Positions 1 through 8,472 are shown, counted from the stretch's first letter. The stretch: 45,974 bases of DNA from JBLNBU01 sp050260215 (GCA_050260215.1 JBLNBU010000061.1:1-45974); one strand, 5' to 3'. Numbers and translations: made by a program. Notes: generated from the sequence alone by a model not told the origin.

Positions 1-160
1 GCAAAGCGTCATCGTCAGCCGGTCCGGCGCCGTTGCGGGTCCAGCTCCAGTACGTCAGCCGCCAGTGGGCGCCGAGGGCAGGCGTCGACAGGTGCGCCAC
101 GTCCTGGAGCTCAGCCGTCAAAAAGATCGGCAGGACCGGTGGCGCTCCGATTGGTCGCAT
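1..160 (-). CDS. DUF1376-like phage replication-module protein, 3' end beyond window edge
   Basis: An open frame starts at ATG 160 and runs off the left end, giving the first 53 residues. The start has a strong Shine-Dalgarno sequence, GGAGGGGG, five bases upstream. The visible part reads as a short N-terminal strand, then LSTPALGAHWRLTYWSW, then a GxGPADDDALL-like stretch. This matches the DUF1376 pattern, in which a surveillance of the form 'LS..E.GAY..L...W...GPLPDDD' recurs. DUF1376 proteins occur in phage and island replication modules, but their biochemical role is not established. It follows the HTH gene on the same strand but behind a terminator, so it probably has its own promoter in 161-310. 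Confidence 0.6.
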   Translation of the reverse strand, partial: MRPIGAPPVLPIFLTAELQDVAHLSTPALGAHWRLTYWSWTRNGAGPADDDAL

Positions 161-310
161 TCAGACCCCCTCCACGATCGCAACACGCAAAGCTCGGGCG
201 TCGGGAGGCGAGGCCCCCCTTGCTCTGCTGGGGTGAGTTGGCCTAGAGTCGGGGCTTGCTGGAGCCGCCTCTGGGCCTGCACCCTTGCGTGCAGCGTCCT
301 ACGCGTGCAA

Positions 311-342
311 AAAAGGCGGAGGGCTGCAACCCTCCGCCTTTT
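311..342 (-). terminator. intrinsic terminator of the HTH gene
   Basis: A perfect 13-bp stem (AAAAGGCGGAGGG / CCCTCCGCCTTTT) with a six-base loop lies just after the stop codon of the minus-strand HTH gene. On the minus strand the stem ends in a run of six T. The symmetrical A and T tracts would let it work in both directions. Confidence 0.85.
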
Positions 343-348
343 CCATTT

Positions 349-588
349 TTAGCTTTTGCGTGGCCGGCCACGACGCGGCGCGGTCGGCTGCGTCTGGTTG
401 TGCTCAGCGTGCTCGGCCAGCCAGGCGTCGACCCAATCGCGCCTCCACAGGAGGGTGCGAGTGGAGGGCAGCCGTATTGCTGGCGGTACCGCACTCGGAT
501 TGCGCACCCGATCCTTGAGTATGGTCGCTTTTGAGCGGCCGAGGAGCAGGGCCAACGCGGCCAACCCCATGTATTCCACGGCGGACAT
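349..588 (-). CDS. small helix-turn-helix DNA-binding protein (AlpA/excisionase-like)
   Basis: The 79-residue product begins MSAVEYMG and continues into a MerR/AlpA-type helix-turn-helix: LAALALLLGRSKATI, a wing around PPAIRLPSTRTLLWRR, then WVDAWLAEH. The C-terminal tail RRGRPRKS is AT-hook-like and basic. Such proteins act as excisionases or as regulators in phages, islands and plasmids, which fits its place about 0.4 kb from an att site. ATG 588 was preferred because it follows a G-rich ribosome site. A GTG at 612 would add eight residues. It is followed by a strong terminator. The family assignment rests on fold pattern only. Confidence 0.6.
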   Translation of the reverse strand: MSAVEYMGLAALALLLGRSKATILKDRVRNPSAVPPAIRLPSTRTLLWRRDWVDAWLAEHAEHNQTQPTAPRRGRPRKS

Positions 589-734
589 AGCACCCCCGAA
601 AACGGAACCCACTGTCCCTTGCGGGCATGTCTAGTCATGCACTGGCGCCCAAATAGCTGTCAATAACAAAATTGCCAAGCAAAGTGCGTGTACACGCGCC
701 GGGCAGTGTGTTTGTACTAACGCTGCTGACTTCG

Positions 735-766
735 TGCGCTTGCGTGCTTGCGCCTTTGCGCGCTTG
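735..766 (+). repeat. four tandem 8-bp imperfect repeats
   Basis: The units tgcgcttg, cgtgcttg, cgcctttg and cgcgcttg follow one another without gaps. They lie between the HTH gene and the att site, where binding sites for excisionase or integrase arms are expected. The rest of 589-991 contains no convincing gene. Confidence 0.5.
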
Positions 767-950
767 CGGGCATTGCCGCTTTACCGAAATGCCGCATTAC
801 CAACATGGTGTGCATGCGCGGCCATGTACTCTTGCGACTACTTGTGACACTGGGGACACAATGGGGACAGCGGCTGCGGAAACATGAGAAATTCTCTGTC
901 CGCGTCGGGGAATGATTGTCAGTGGCTAAGTTATTGAGCGAACGGGGGAA

Positions 951-968
951 TTGGCGGTTTTCCGCCAA
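951..968. other. 7-bp hairpin beside the attachment site
   Basis: TTGGCGG and CCGCCAA form a perfect stem around a TTTT loop, ending 23 bases before the tRNA-derived core. It could be a terminator-like stop or a protein-binding dyad. Nothing in the sequence decides between them. Confidence 0.35.
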
Positions 969-991
969 ATTCCGGGCCCCATTCGAACCGC

Positions 992-1036
992 TTCCTAAAC
1001 TGTGGGTCGGAGGTTCGAGTCCTCTCCGGGACGCCA
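992..1036 (+). other. attachment site: 3' fragment of tRNA-Arg (CCU)
   Basis: The segment starts in an anticodon loop TTCCTAA, continues with a variable region, then a T-arm GGAGG-TTCGAGT-CCTCT, acceptor strand CCGGGAC, discriminator G and encoded CCA. The anticodon read is CCT, hence arginine. No 5' acceptor strand GTCCCGG and no D-arm precede it, so this is not a working tRNA gene. Tyrosine recombinases often cross over at the anticodon loop of tRNA genes and leave exactly this kind of 3' duplicate. Confidence 0.75.
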
Positions 1037-1158
1037 AGCGGGTTTTTCCGAACTGTCAGGTTACCGCGCCGCGTGGCCTGAAGGTCACCTGCTTTGCGCC
1101 CATATTCGCCATCTTGAAGATTGGCGCCCTTGTGCGCGGAGTGGCCGGGGTGTGGCGG

Positions 1159-1449
1159 TCAAGGGCTGAGGCCTGACCGGTTCCTCGTAAATTCCTGCGA
1201 ATCTCTTAGTTGCCGCTGATCAGGAGTAAGCCCGTCATGGCTGCCCTCGGCGGATGGCTTTGCCAGCGCCCATATGATCCCTCGGCCGAGCAGGCATGCT
1301 GTTCCAGTAGCGGCTGCGGGCAGCCCCAGGAAAAAGAAGAGAAAGGCCGACCCCTCGTTGGTCCACAACATGAATAGAATGCCAAGCGCGCCTCCAATCA
1401 GGGCGCCGGCAATTCCAAAAAATGAGAGCAGTTTTCCGATGACAGGCAT
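1159..1449 (-). CDS. small two-helix membrane protein, unknown function
   Basis: The 96-residue product has two hydrophobic segments, roughly residues 8-30 and 35-62. They are rich in Gly, Ala, Leu and Phe and are followed by a charged, probably cytoplasmic, tail. No enzymatic motif is visible. A G-rich ribosome site (AGGGGG) lies nine bases before ATG 1449, and a TATTAT element about 65 bases upstream could be its -10 box. It is the first gene outside the integrated element. The reading frame is short, so the call as a real gene is moderate. Confidence 0.5.
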   Translation of the reverse strand: MPVIGKLLSFFGIAGALIGGALGILFMLWTNEGSAFLFFFLGLPAAATGTACLLGRGIIWALAKPSAEGSHDGLTPDQRQLRDSQEFTRNRSGLSP

Positions 1450-1629
1450 GAGTGAATGCCCCCTACGTTTCGCCCATTGCCGCCGGTTTGCCTACTTTTC
1501 CCGGCGCAGAGATAATAGGAGCTTTCCCACTTGGGCGCTACGACCGCACCGCCGCGTCATGCTTCCGGGCACGCCACGTTTCGTCGATGGGGCCGTACCC
1601 CGCTCCTAGGGTCAACACCTGCTATTAGC

Positions 1630-1646
1630 TGCATCTAATCGATGCA
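1630..1646. promoter_or_regulatory. 6-bp dyad upstream of the secreted protein gene
   Basis: TGCATC and GATGCA flank a 5-base spacer, and the left half runs into TCTAAT, a plausible -10 box with a weak -35 (TCAACA) 16 bases before it. The dyad would overlap the transcription start of the gene beginning at 1680. This is a pattern-level suggestion only. Confidence 0.25.
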
Positions 1647-1679
1647 ACAATGCTCCCCTCTTGGCCGAAGGGGGAAGCA

Positions 1680-2420
1680 ATGAAAGCTAGAGTGTCAGCG
1701 GTTGTCGCGGCAGCGATCCTGGTCAGCCTGCCCGTGGCGGCGGCGGACGTGAAGGCGCCGTCACCGTCGACTGTCGAGGTGCATGTCGAGCCCCAGGCAT
1801 GGCAGGTCCGCCGGGCCGAATTCGCCCGCGCCTTCAATGTCGTGAACGCCAACAACGGCGACCAGTCCGATGCGAAGGCGCTCAAGGTCATCGACGACCG
1901 GCTGACCAGTTTCGAGAAGGCCCCGCTGTCCTTCACCCCCATGGAGGCGATGGACCTCTATGGCGCCTTCTACGTGCCCAAGGATGGCAGCACCAAGATG
2001 AAGGAGCTGCTGCAAATGGTCTCGGCCATGGCCACGCTGGGATGGTACGACGCGCTGCGCTTCGCCGATGAAAGCGGTCGCGCCGAAATCGTCAACAACG
2101 AGGCGTTCTTCAAGCGGGCCTTCGTGCTGGGCGGCGACGAAGGCACCCAGCAGCTGCTTGCCCTGCTGCAGAAGCATCCCCGCGAGGCGGCCGAGGCCGT
2201 CGCCACCGGCATTGGTCTGGCGCGCAAGGTGCGTGACAACGTTGGCTACGATGTGCGTTGGCCGACCGGTTACGGCCTGCACCGCACCCGGTGCGCGCTG
2301 AGCGGCGGCAAGGACTGCCCCAAGCCGGCCGAACTGCCCAAGGATAAGTGGGACGGCGCCTTCGCCGAGGCCGCAAACGTGGTCGAGACCTATTATCGCG
2401 ACAACAGCAAGAAGAAGTAG
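1680..2420 (+). CDS. secreted hypothetical protein
   Basis: The 246-residue product starts with a typical Sec signal peptide (MKARVSAVVAAAILVSLPVAAA). A mature, mostly helical domain follows without a motif that I recognise. Two cysteines near the C-terminus (CALSGGKDC) could form a disulfide in the periplasm, and the protein ends in a lysine cluster. ATG 1680 was chosen over an earlier ATG at 1650 because it has the sequence AAGGGGGAA directly upstream and puts the signal peptide at the N-terminus. It is convergent with the binding-protein gene that follows. Confidence 0.7.
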   Translation: MKARVSAVVAAAILVSLPVAAADVKAPSPSTVEVHVEPQAWQVRRAEFARAFNVVNANNGDQSDAKALKVIDDRLTSFEKAPLSFTPMEAMDLYGAFYVPKDGSTKMKELLQMVSAMATLGWYDALRFADESGRAEIVNNEAFFKRAFVLGGDEGTQQLLALLQKHPREAAEAVATGIGLARKVRDNVGYDVRWPTGYGLHRTRCALSGGKDCPKPAELPKDKWDGAFAEAANVVETYYRDNSKKK

Positions 2421-2514
2421 GGCCAACACTGTCGGGGCGGTGATTGGCGGCTTGTGCGCTATCCTGGCCAATACGCTGTACGTGCAACGGGGGCGATTCC
2501 CCTGCTGACCGAGC

Positions 2515-3534
2515 CTAGCGACCCTTGGCGGCCGCCAGGAAGTCGTCGAGCAGGCGGATGCCGTCGTCGCCCAGGGTCTTGGCGATGGCGGCGCGGACGG
2601 CGGGCTGGACCGCGGCCTTCATCGCCGCCCGCTCGGCCGGGGTGGGGGTGACCACCTCCATGCGACGGTAGAGCGCCGGCAGCCCGCCCTCGGTGCCCTG
2701 GCGCGACAGCGCCCGGCCGGCGGCGATGGCCGCGGTGGCGGCGGCGCGGACCGCCTGGCGGTGTTCGGACGGCAGCTCGTCCAGGGCCTGGCGATTGAAC
2801 AGCCACACATAGGGCAGGTACAGGTGGTTGGTCAGCGTCACGTAGCGCTGCACCTGGTCGTAGCGCCGGTTGAGCAGCACCATGGGCGGATTCATCTGGC
2901 CGTCGACGATGCCGCTGGCCAGGGCGGTCAGCTCCTCGCGCGAGCCGACGCGGACCGGGGTGGCGCCGAAGGCGCGGATCATGGCGTCGATCACCTCGGC
3001 GCCGGGAATGGTGCGCAGCTTCAGCCCGGCCAGGTCCTTGGCCCCATGCACCGGCCCGCGCGAGTTGGTGATGACGTGGAAGCCGCCGCTGTCGCCGAAG
3101 CCCAGCACCGCCATGCCGGTATGGGCCTCGATCTCGGCAGCCAGGCGCCGCCCGAACGGCCCGTCGTAGACCCCATAGGCGGCGTCGGCCGAATCGAAGG
3201 CGAACGGCATCTGCACCACCGCCAGCGGCGGGTACACCGGGGTGACGCCGCCGACGGTGACCAGGGCGGACTGGATGGTGTTGGCGCCTACCAGCCGCGC
3301 CATCTCGCGGTTGCCGCCGACCATGCCCTCGGGGAACAGGTCGACACGCACGGCGCCACCGGTGGCCTGCTCGACCTGGCGCTTGAACACCGAGGCCATG
3401 GCCGCCGCCGGATCGGCGGCCGCATCCTGGACCTGGGTGTGGGCCAGCACGATGATGCGGGGACCGTCCGCCTGGGCGCGATCGGGAGCAAGACAGGCCA
3501 CGACGGCCGCCAGCAACAGAAGAAGGGTGGGCAT
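2515..3534 (-). CDS. TRAP-type (DctP family) periplasmic substrate-binding protein, solitary
   Basis: The 339-residue product has a signal peptide ending near ADRAQA-DG and the DctP fold. Recognisable parts are the N-terminal IIVLAHTQ strand, FPEGMVGGNREM, GDSGGFHVITNSRGP, the LAGLKLRTIPG segment and the SREELTALASGIVDGQMNPP segment that holds the usual carboxylate-binding region. These proteins deliver organic acids to DctQM membrane subunits, but no such genes are present here. The start at 3534 has AGGAG seven bases upstream and lies ten bases after the cyclase stop, so the two are probably one transcript. That link suggests a sensing role, in which bound ligand is reported to a membrane receptor. 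The ligand is unknown. Confidence 0.8.
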   Translation of the reverse strand: MPTLLLLLAAVVACLAPDRAQADGPRIIVLAHTQVQDAAADPAAAMASVFKRQVEQATGGAVRVDLFPEGMVGGNREMARLVGANTIQSALVTVGGVTPVYPPLAVVQMPFAFDSADAAYGVYDGPFGRRLAAEIEAHTGMAVLGFGDSGGFHVITNSRGPVHGAKDLAGLKLRTIPGAEVIDAMIRAFGATPVRVGSREELTALASGIVDGQMNPPMVLLNRRYDQVQRYVTLTNHLYLPYVWLFNRQALDELPSEHRQAVRAAATAAIAAGRALSRQGTEGGLPALYRRMEVVTPTPAERAAMKAAVQPAVRAAIAKTLGDDGIRLLDDFLAAAKGR

Positions 3535-3544
3535 GGCGGCGCTC

Positions 3545-5674
3545 CTACTTGGCATCGAACCGCAGGGCCCCGTCCCAGCCGGGAGCCGGTGCATCGGCCT
3601 GGAATTCCCGTGCCTTGGCCAGCAGCAGGCGGGCGGGCCCGTCGTCGGGGCGACCGGCCAGGAAGTGCTCGAACGCGGTGGCGGCGGCGGCCCAGTCGTG
3701 CGCACGCCAGGCGGCGAACGGTTCGGCCCAGTCGGCGCACAGGGCGGCCGCGGGTTCGGATCCCGCCTCGCCGGCCAGCTCGTACAGCTCGAGCGGCGCG
3801 CTGGTGCCGAAGGCCACCACCGGCCCCAGCGGGCGCAGCAGGAACTGCCCGCGGACCACCTCCTCGACCGCGCCGGTGACCAGGCATTCGGTACCGAAAC
3901 GCTTGTTCAGCGCCTCGACGCGCGAGGCCAGGTTCACGGTGGACCCCAGCGCCGTGTACTGCATGCGCTCCCGCGATCCCACGTTGCCGACCACGCAGGC
4001 GCCGGTGTGCAGGCCGAAGCGGGTGAACAGCGGCGCCTCGCCCTCGGCGGCCAGCCAGACGTTGAGCGCGGCGGTGGCGGCACGCGCACCCAGCACCGCA
4101 TGGCAGGCGCGGGCCACGTGGTCCTCGAACTGCAGCGGGGCGTTCCACAGGGCCATGACGCCGTCGCCCATGAACTTGTCGACGATGCCGCCGCTGTCCT
4201 CGATCACCTGGGCGATGGCCTGCAGGTAGGTGGACAGCCGCTCCATGACCTGTTCAGGGGCCAGGGCCTCGGTGCTGCCGGCGAAATTGGCCAGATCGGT
4301 GAACAGCACGGTCAGCTGCCGGCGCTGGCCGCCGACCTCGGTGGGGGTGCCGGCGGCGACGATCTCGCGCACCAGGTCGCGCGGCACGTAGGTGCCGAAG
4401 CTCTTCAGCGCGCCCTTCATCGCCCCCATGGCGTTGGCCAGCGTATGGACCTCGGCGATGGCCGAGCGCACGTCCACCTCGCCGTCCAGCTGGAAGCGGC
4501 GGATGGCCTCGGCTTCCTCGGTCAGGGCCTGGATGGGCCGGGTCAGCAGCCGCGACGCCCACAGCACCGCCAGCGAGGCCAGGCCCAGGAACGCCGAGCC
4601 GATCAGCACGATCATCAAGCTTGCCCGGCGCAGGGCGCCGATGAATTCGTTCTCGTTGCCGACCGCGCCGATGGTCCAGCGCTTGCCGAAGGCTTCCGGA
4701 AAGCGCGAGAACGCCACCAGATAGGTGCCGCCGGTGTCGCCCATCTCGGCGCGGAAGCGATCGCCCAGGTTGCGGCGCAGGCGGACCGCATCGGCGACCA
4801 GCCGGTCCTCGACCGCCTCGGCGCGGGCCACGTCGACGTGGTCGCCGTCCAGCGCCATGGCCTTCTCGGGATGGGCATAGCCGATCAGCCGCTCGTCCTC
4901 GTCGAGGATGAAGACCTGGCCGTCGGTGCCGATGGCATGTTCGGACAGGAAGCGCGACAGCGACTGGGTGGTCAGGTCGGCCCCGAACACGCCGACCACC
5001 TCGCCGTCGGCGGTGGCCAGCTTGCCCGACAGCGTCATGCCCGGCTGCCCCAGGCTGGAGAACACGTGCACGCCCGAGGTGGCGACCCCCTTGGTTTCCA
5101 GCGCGGCCTTGTACCAGGGGCGGGGGCGGGGATCGTACTTGGCGACGTCGGCGCGCTCGACGCCGACCACTTCGCCCCAGCGGGCGATGTAGATCCAGCT
5201 GTCGACCCGCTCGCCCTCGATGGTGTCGATGATGCGCAACACATAGCGCGCCCCGGCCGGCGGCACCTGCTTGCGGGCGCCGAAGGGGCGGCCATCGGCC
5301 GGCACGCGGATGACCTCGTAGAAGGCGCCGTCCTTGGCGAAGCCGTAGAACAGGGCGTAGATGTCGGGGATCTGGTCCATCTGCTCGACCAGCGGACGCA
5401 GGGTATCGACGCTGCGCAGGCTGTTGCGCTCGGCCAGGCCGAACGCCACCGAGGTGTCGACCACCCGGGCCATCTGGCCCAGCAGCACGCGGACGCTGGA
5501 CACCACCTCCTGGCTGGCCGAGTCCATGGCGGTCTCGGCCATGTCGAAGGCCAGGCGGGTGTTCTGGCGATACAGCACGGCGGTCATCACGCCCGTCAAC
5601 GGCAGCATGATGCCGAGAAACATCACGGCGATGCCGATCCGCAGGCGGATCCGCGGTAGCGTCCTCTCACTCAT
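3545..5674 (-). CDS. membrane class III adenylate/guanylate cyclase with Cache and HAMP domains
   Basis: The 709-residue protein has one membrane helix near residues 12-32 and a large periplasmic double-Cache sensor bearing the signature YDPRPRPWYKAA. A second helix follows around residues 345-370, then a HAMP linker and a class III cyclase domain. The two metal-binding aspartates appear in LFTDLANF and DKFMGDGVMALW. The transition-state Asn and Arg are in VNLASRVE, and the Lys/Thr pair (DKF..., QYTALG) favours ATP as substrate. A helical tail follows. Extracellular ligand probably sets cyclic nucleotide output. ATG 5674 follows GGGGGG. It lies between the chemoreceptor and binding-protein genes on the same strand. 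Confidence 0.88.
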   Translation of the reverse strand: MSERTLPRIRLRIGIAVMFLGIMLPLTGVMTAVLYRQNTRLAFDMAETAMDSASQEVVSSVRVLLGQMARVVDTSVAFGLAERNSLRSVDTLRPLVEQMDQIPDIYALFYGFAKDGAFYEVIRVPADGRPFGARKQVPPAGARYVLRIIDTIEGERVDSWIYIARWGEVVGVERADVAKYDPRPRPWYKAALETKGVATSGVHVFSSLGQPGMTLSGKLATADGEVVGVFGADLTTQSLSRFLSEHAIGTDGQVFILDEDERLIGYAHPEKAMALDGDHVDVARAEAVEDRLVADAVRLRRNLGDRFRAEMGDTGGTYLVAFSRFPEAFGKRWTIGAVGNENEFIGALRRASLMIVLIGSAFLGLASLAVLWASRLLTRPIQALTEEAEAIRRFQLDGEVDVRSAIAEVHTLANAMGAMKGALKSFGTYVPRDLVREIVAAGTPTEVGGQRRQLTVLFTDLANFAGSTEALAPEQVMERLSTYLQAIAQVIEDSGGIVDKFMGDGVMALWNAPLQFEDHVARACHAVLGARAATAALNVWLAAEGEAPLFTRFGLHTGACVVGNVGSRERMQYTALGSTVNLASRVEALNKRFGTECLVTGAVEEVVRGQFLLRPLGPVVAFGTSAPLELYELAGEAGSEPAAALCADWAEPFAAWRAHDWAAAATAFEHFLAGRPDDGPARLLLAKAREFQADAPAPGWDGALRFDAK

Positions 5675-5765
5675 AGTGCCCCCCTGTCCCGGGGCGCATT
5701 CTGGCACTACCGATGGGGGTTGACCATCCCGTTCGTATGGCGCCGGCGGCGCCGGGCCGCCGTCG

Positions 5766-7448
5766 TCATCCCGCGGCGACCTTGGCGAGGAAACTGCCGA
5801 TCTCGCGCTTGAGCTCGGCCGCCTCGGCGCTCAGCGTGCCGGCGGCGTCGGCCATGGCATCGGCCAGGCGGCCGGTGGCACCGGCGGCGTCCGAGACCTC
5901 GGCGATGTTGCGGGTGATCTCGCCGTTGCCCTGGGCGGCCTCCTGGACGTTGCGGACGATTTCGGCGGTGGCCGCGCTTTGCTGCTCCACCGCCGAGGCG
6001 ATGGAGGCGACCACCGCGTTGACCCGGTCGATTGTGACGGCCACGGTGCGGATGCTGTCGACCGCCTCGCGGACGATGGACTGGACGCCGCCGACCTGGG
6101 CGGCAATCTCGTCGGTGGCGCGCGCGGTCTGGGTGGCCAGGTTCTTGACCTCGCCGGCGACCACGGCAAAGCCCTTGCCCGCCTCGCCGGCCCGCGCCGC
6201 CTCGATGGTGGCGTTGAGCGCCAGCAGGTTGGTCTGGCCGGCGATGTCGCTGATCAGCCCGACGATCTCGCCGATCCGGCGGGCCGCCGCGTCCAGGCCG
6301 GTGATGGTGCCGTTGGCGGCGTCGATGCCGGCGACCGCGGCGGCGGTGATGCCGGCGGTCTCGGCGACCCGGCCGCTGATCTCGCGCACCGACATGCCCA
6401 GCTGCTCGGCGGCGGCGGCGACGGTCTCGACGTTGGCGGCCGCCTGCACCGCGGCACCGGCCACCGCCCCACCCTGGCGCGACGTCGCCCCCGCATTGCC
6501 CTGGAGCTGGCCGGCGGTGCCGTGGACGGACTGCACGGTGTCCATCAGTTCGGCCATCACCCGGTCGACCGCGGTGCCGAACGACGCCAGCAGGCGGTCG
6601 CGCTCGGCGGCACGCTCGGCCTGGCGGCGATGGTGCTCGGCCTGTTCGGCTTCAAGGCGGGCGGCCTTCAGCATGTTGTCGCGGAACACCGCCACCGCGC
6701 GCGCCATGGCGCCGATCTCGCCGCCGGCCTCGAGCGAGGGGATGGCAATGCCGGTGCGGCCGCCGGCCAGCTCGGCCATGGCCGCGGTCAGCGCCGCCAG
6801 CGGGCCGGCGATCAGGCGCGCCATGCCCAAAGTCGCCACCAGCCCGACGGCCAGGAACGCCGCGATCAGCCCCATGACCTGTCGCTCGCCGGAATCGGCC
6901 AGCTCGCCGGCGTCGCGCCAGGTGCGGTCGGCGGCGGCGACGGTGTTGGCGACCAGCCCTGCCAGCACGCCGTGCAGGCCGTCGAAGTCGGTTTCGGTGT
7001 TGGCCATCATGGCCAGGGCGGTCACGTGGTCGCTGGCGTAGATGTCGAGCACGTCGGTGGCCGACAGGCCGAAATCCTTGACGGCCTTGGCCGCCTTGCC
7101 CTGGTCGTCGGGCTGCTCGGCCAACAGCGGCGCGGCCTGCTGGGCCAGGGCCTTGAGATCGGTGCGGATGCGGGTTTCCAGGGCGGCGACCTTGGCCTTG
7201 TCCTCGCGCGCGGCCTGCCAGCCGAGCAGGCGGTACAGGTTGGACTGCACCGAAACCGCCAGGGTCTCCAGCGCCGCCGCCTCGCGCGCCTGGCGGAACG
7301 ACACGGTCACCATTCCCGTGACGGCGGCGCCCTGGCGCTGGTTGGCGGCGTGCACCACCATGCCGAGCGCCGCCAGGCAGGCGATCAGCAGCACGGGGGC
7401 GAAGAAGACCTTGACGGCGATGCGGGCATTGACCAGTCGGGCGAGCAC
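5766..7448 (-). CDS. methyl-accepting chemotaxis protein
   Basis: The 560-residue receptor has an N-terminal membrane helix (about 12-34), a helical periplasmic sensor, and a second helix near 196-218. A HAMP domain and a long coiled-coil signalling domain follow, with the conserved hairpin tip GQTNLLALNATIEAARAGE. The tip contacts CheA and CheW. The start is GTG 7448, with GGAGG nine bases upstream. The periplasmic part resembles four-helix-bundle sensors and not Cache domains. It is the first gene of a minus-strand group with the Cache-cyclase and the DctP-like protein, suggesting that one environmental cue feeds both swimming and cyclic-nucleotide signalling. That functional link is inference. 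Confidence 0.9.
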   Translation of the reverse strand: MLARLVNARIAVKVFFAPVLLIACLAALGMVVHAANQRQGAAVTGMVTVSFRQAREAAALETLAVSVQSNLYRLLGWQAAREDKAKVAALETRIRTDLKALAQQAAPLLAEQPDDQGKAAKAVKDFGLSATDVLDIYASDHVTALAMMANTETDFDGLHGVLAGLVANTVAAADRTWRDAGELADSGERQVMGLIAAFLAVGLVATLGMARLIAGPLAALTAAMAELAGGRTGIAIPSLEAGGEIGAMARAVAVFRDNMLKAARLEAEQAEHHRRQAERAAERDRLLASFGTAVDRVMAELMDTVQSVHGTAGQLQGNAGATSRQGGAVAGAAVQAAANVETVAAAAEQLGMSVREISGRVAETAGITAAAVAGIDAANGTITGLDAAARRIGEIVGLISDIAGQTNLLALNATIEAARAGEAGKGFAVVAGEVKNLATQTARATDEIAAQVGGVQSIVREAVDSIRTVAVTIDRVNAVVASIASAVEQQSAATAEIVRNVQEAAQGNGEITRNIAEVSDAAGATGRLADAMADAAGTLSAEAAELKREIGSFLAKVAAG

Positions 7449-7581
7449 GGGCGTTCCTCCATCCGGGGCGTTTTCGCCCTCGATCGTTGGAACTGCTGGT
7501 CACCCTGGCCGGACGCGTTGTTGGTTATGGCCCCGGCGTCCTCGGGGGAGCGATCACATTGACCAACCGCCGGCAGGTCGG

Positions 7582-8472
7582 TCAAGCGGTAACATCCCCG
7601 GCAGACGCATGTTCTATGACCAACCGGCGCAGCGCCTGGGCGTCGGCCGGCGCGCGGACCTTGGCGTCGTTGTCGAAATAGACGAAGACGTCGCGCGGCG
7701 CCATTTCGGGCGCGGGGCCGGCGGCGCGTTCGGCGTCGGCGGGCTCGGCTCCGCCCGCCCAGGCCAGCACCCGGCCGGCCCAGGCGGCCAGGGCGGGCAG
7801 GTCATAGCCGCTGGCATACAATTGCTCCGAGCCATGCAGGCGGCAATAGACGAAGTCGGCGGTCACGTCCATCAGCCGCGGCCACTCGACCGAATCGGCG
7901 CAGACCAGGGCGACCCGGTAATGGCGCAACAGCTCGACGAACTCGGCACAGACGAAGCTGGGGTGGCGGATTTCCATGGCGTGGCGCAGGGGCCCATGAC
8001 TGGCGGGCTCGACCACCGCCCGGCCGGCGACCTTGGCGTCGTGGAGCCGTGCCAGGGCTGCGGCGGCGTCGGTGTCGTGGGGCAGGCCGGCCAGCCAAGC
8101 CTCGATGCGGGGGCGGTCGAAGGTGAAATTGGGGGGAAACTGCCACAGGATCGGCCCCAGCCGCGGGCCCAGGGCCAACAGCCCGCTGGCCAGGAAATTG
8201 GCCAGCGGGGTCCTGAACTCCTTCAGGCGCAGGCGGTGGGTGATGTAGCGCGGGGCCTTCAGCGCGAAAATGAAATCAGCTGGAACCTGGGCCGCCCAGG
8301 CGGCATAATCGGCCGGCCTTCGCAGCGAATAGAAGGTGCCGTTGACCTCGACGCTGCGGAAGATGTGCGCCACATGGGCAAGCTCATCGCGCTGGGGCAG
8401 GCCGGCGGGATAGAACACCCCCCGCCAAGGCGGGTAGCGCCATCCCGAGATTCCGATGCGCACATCCGCCAT
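7582..8472 (-). CDS. DUF72 (YecE-like) TIM-barrel protein
   Basis: The 296-residue product shows the DUF72 hallmarks: VRIGISGWRYPPWRGVFYP at the N-terminus, then VEVNGTFYSLRRP, FALKAPRYITH, LGPILWQFPPNF and a late YCRLHGSEQLYASGY. DUF72 proteins adopt a TIM-barrel fold related to xylose isomerase-like enzymes, but no reaction has been firmly assigned. ATG 8472 has GGAGG five bases upstream, better than the earlier in-frame GTG. It is transcribed away from the response regulator gene at 8637. Confidence 0.88.
   Translation of the reverse strand: MADVRIGISGWRYPPWRGVFYPAGLPQRDELAHVAHIFRSVEVNGTFYSLRRPADYAAWAAQVPADFIFALKAPRYITHRLRLKEFRTPLANFLASGLLALGPRLGPILWQFPPNFTFDRPRIEAWLAGLPHDTDAAAALARLHDAKVAGRAVVEPASHGPLRHAMEIRHPSFVCAEFVELLRHYRVALVCADSVEWPRLMDVTADFVYCRLHGSEQLYASGYDLPALAAWAGRVLAWAGGAEPADAERAAGPAPEMAPRDVFVYFDNDAKVRAPADAQALRRLVIEHASAGDVTA

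Larger units (their letters stand above)
1..1036. mobile_element. distal end of an integrated phage-like element (left part outside window)
   Basis: Three things support an integrated element ending here. A 45-base 3' fragment of a tRNA-Arg lies at 992-1036 without a 5' half. A gene at the left edge resembles the DUF1376 family, common in phage replication modules. A small helix-turn-helix gene of the excisionase/AlpA kind sits beside it. Elements integrating in tRNA genes leave an intact tRNA at one end and a 3' copy at the other, so the complete tRNA-Arg and the integrase should lie to the left. Whether the element is an intact prophage or a remnant cannot be seen. Confidence 0.6.

Noticed and set aside
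960..1036. Complete tRNA gene
   Set aside because: The 5' acceptor strand and D-arm are missing; only the anticodon loop to CCA is present.
717..1037. Minus-strand 106-codon frame beginning at the tRNA fragment
   Set aside because: It is the well-known false protein read antisense to tRNA 3' ends; no ribosome site and no other support.
2421..2514. Terminator between the secreted protein and DctP genes
   Set aside because: No stem with a T run could be found in the 94-base gap.
7559..7585. TTGACC/GGTCAA inverted repeat near the DUF72 stop
   Set aside because: Short arms with a 15-base spacer overlapping a coding end; likely chance.
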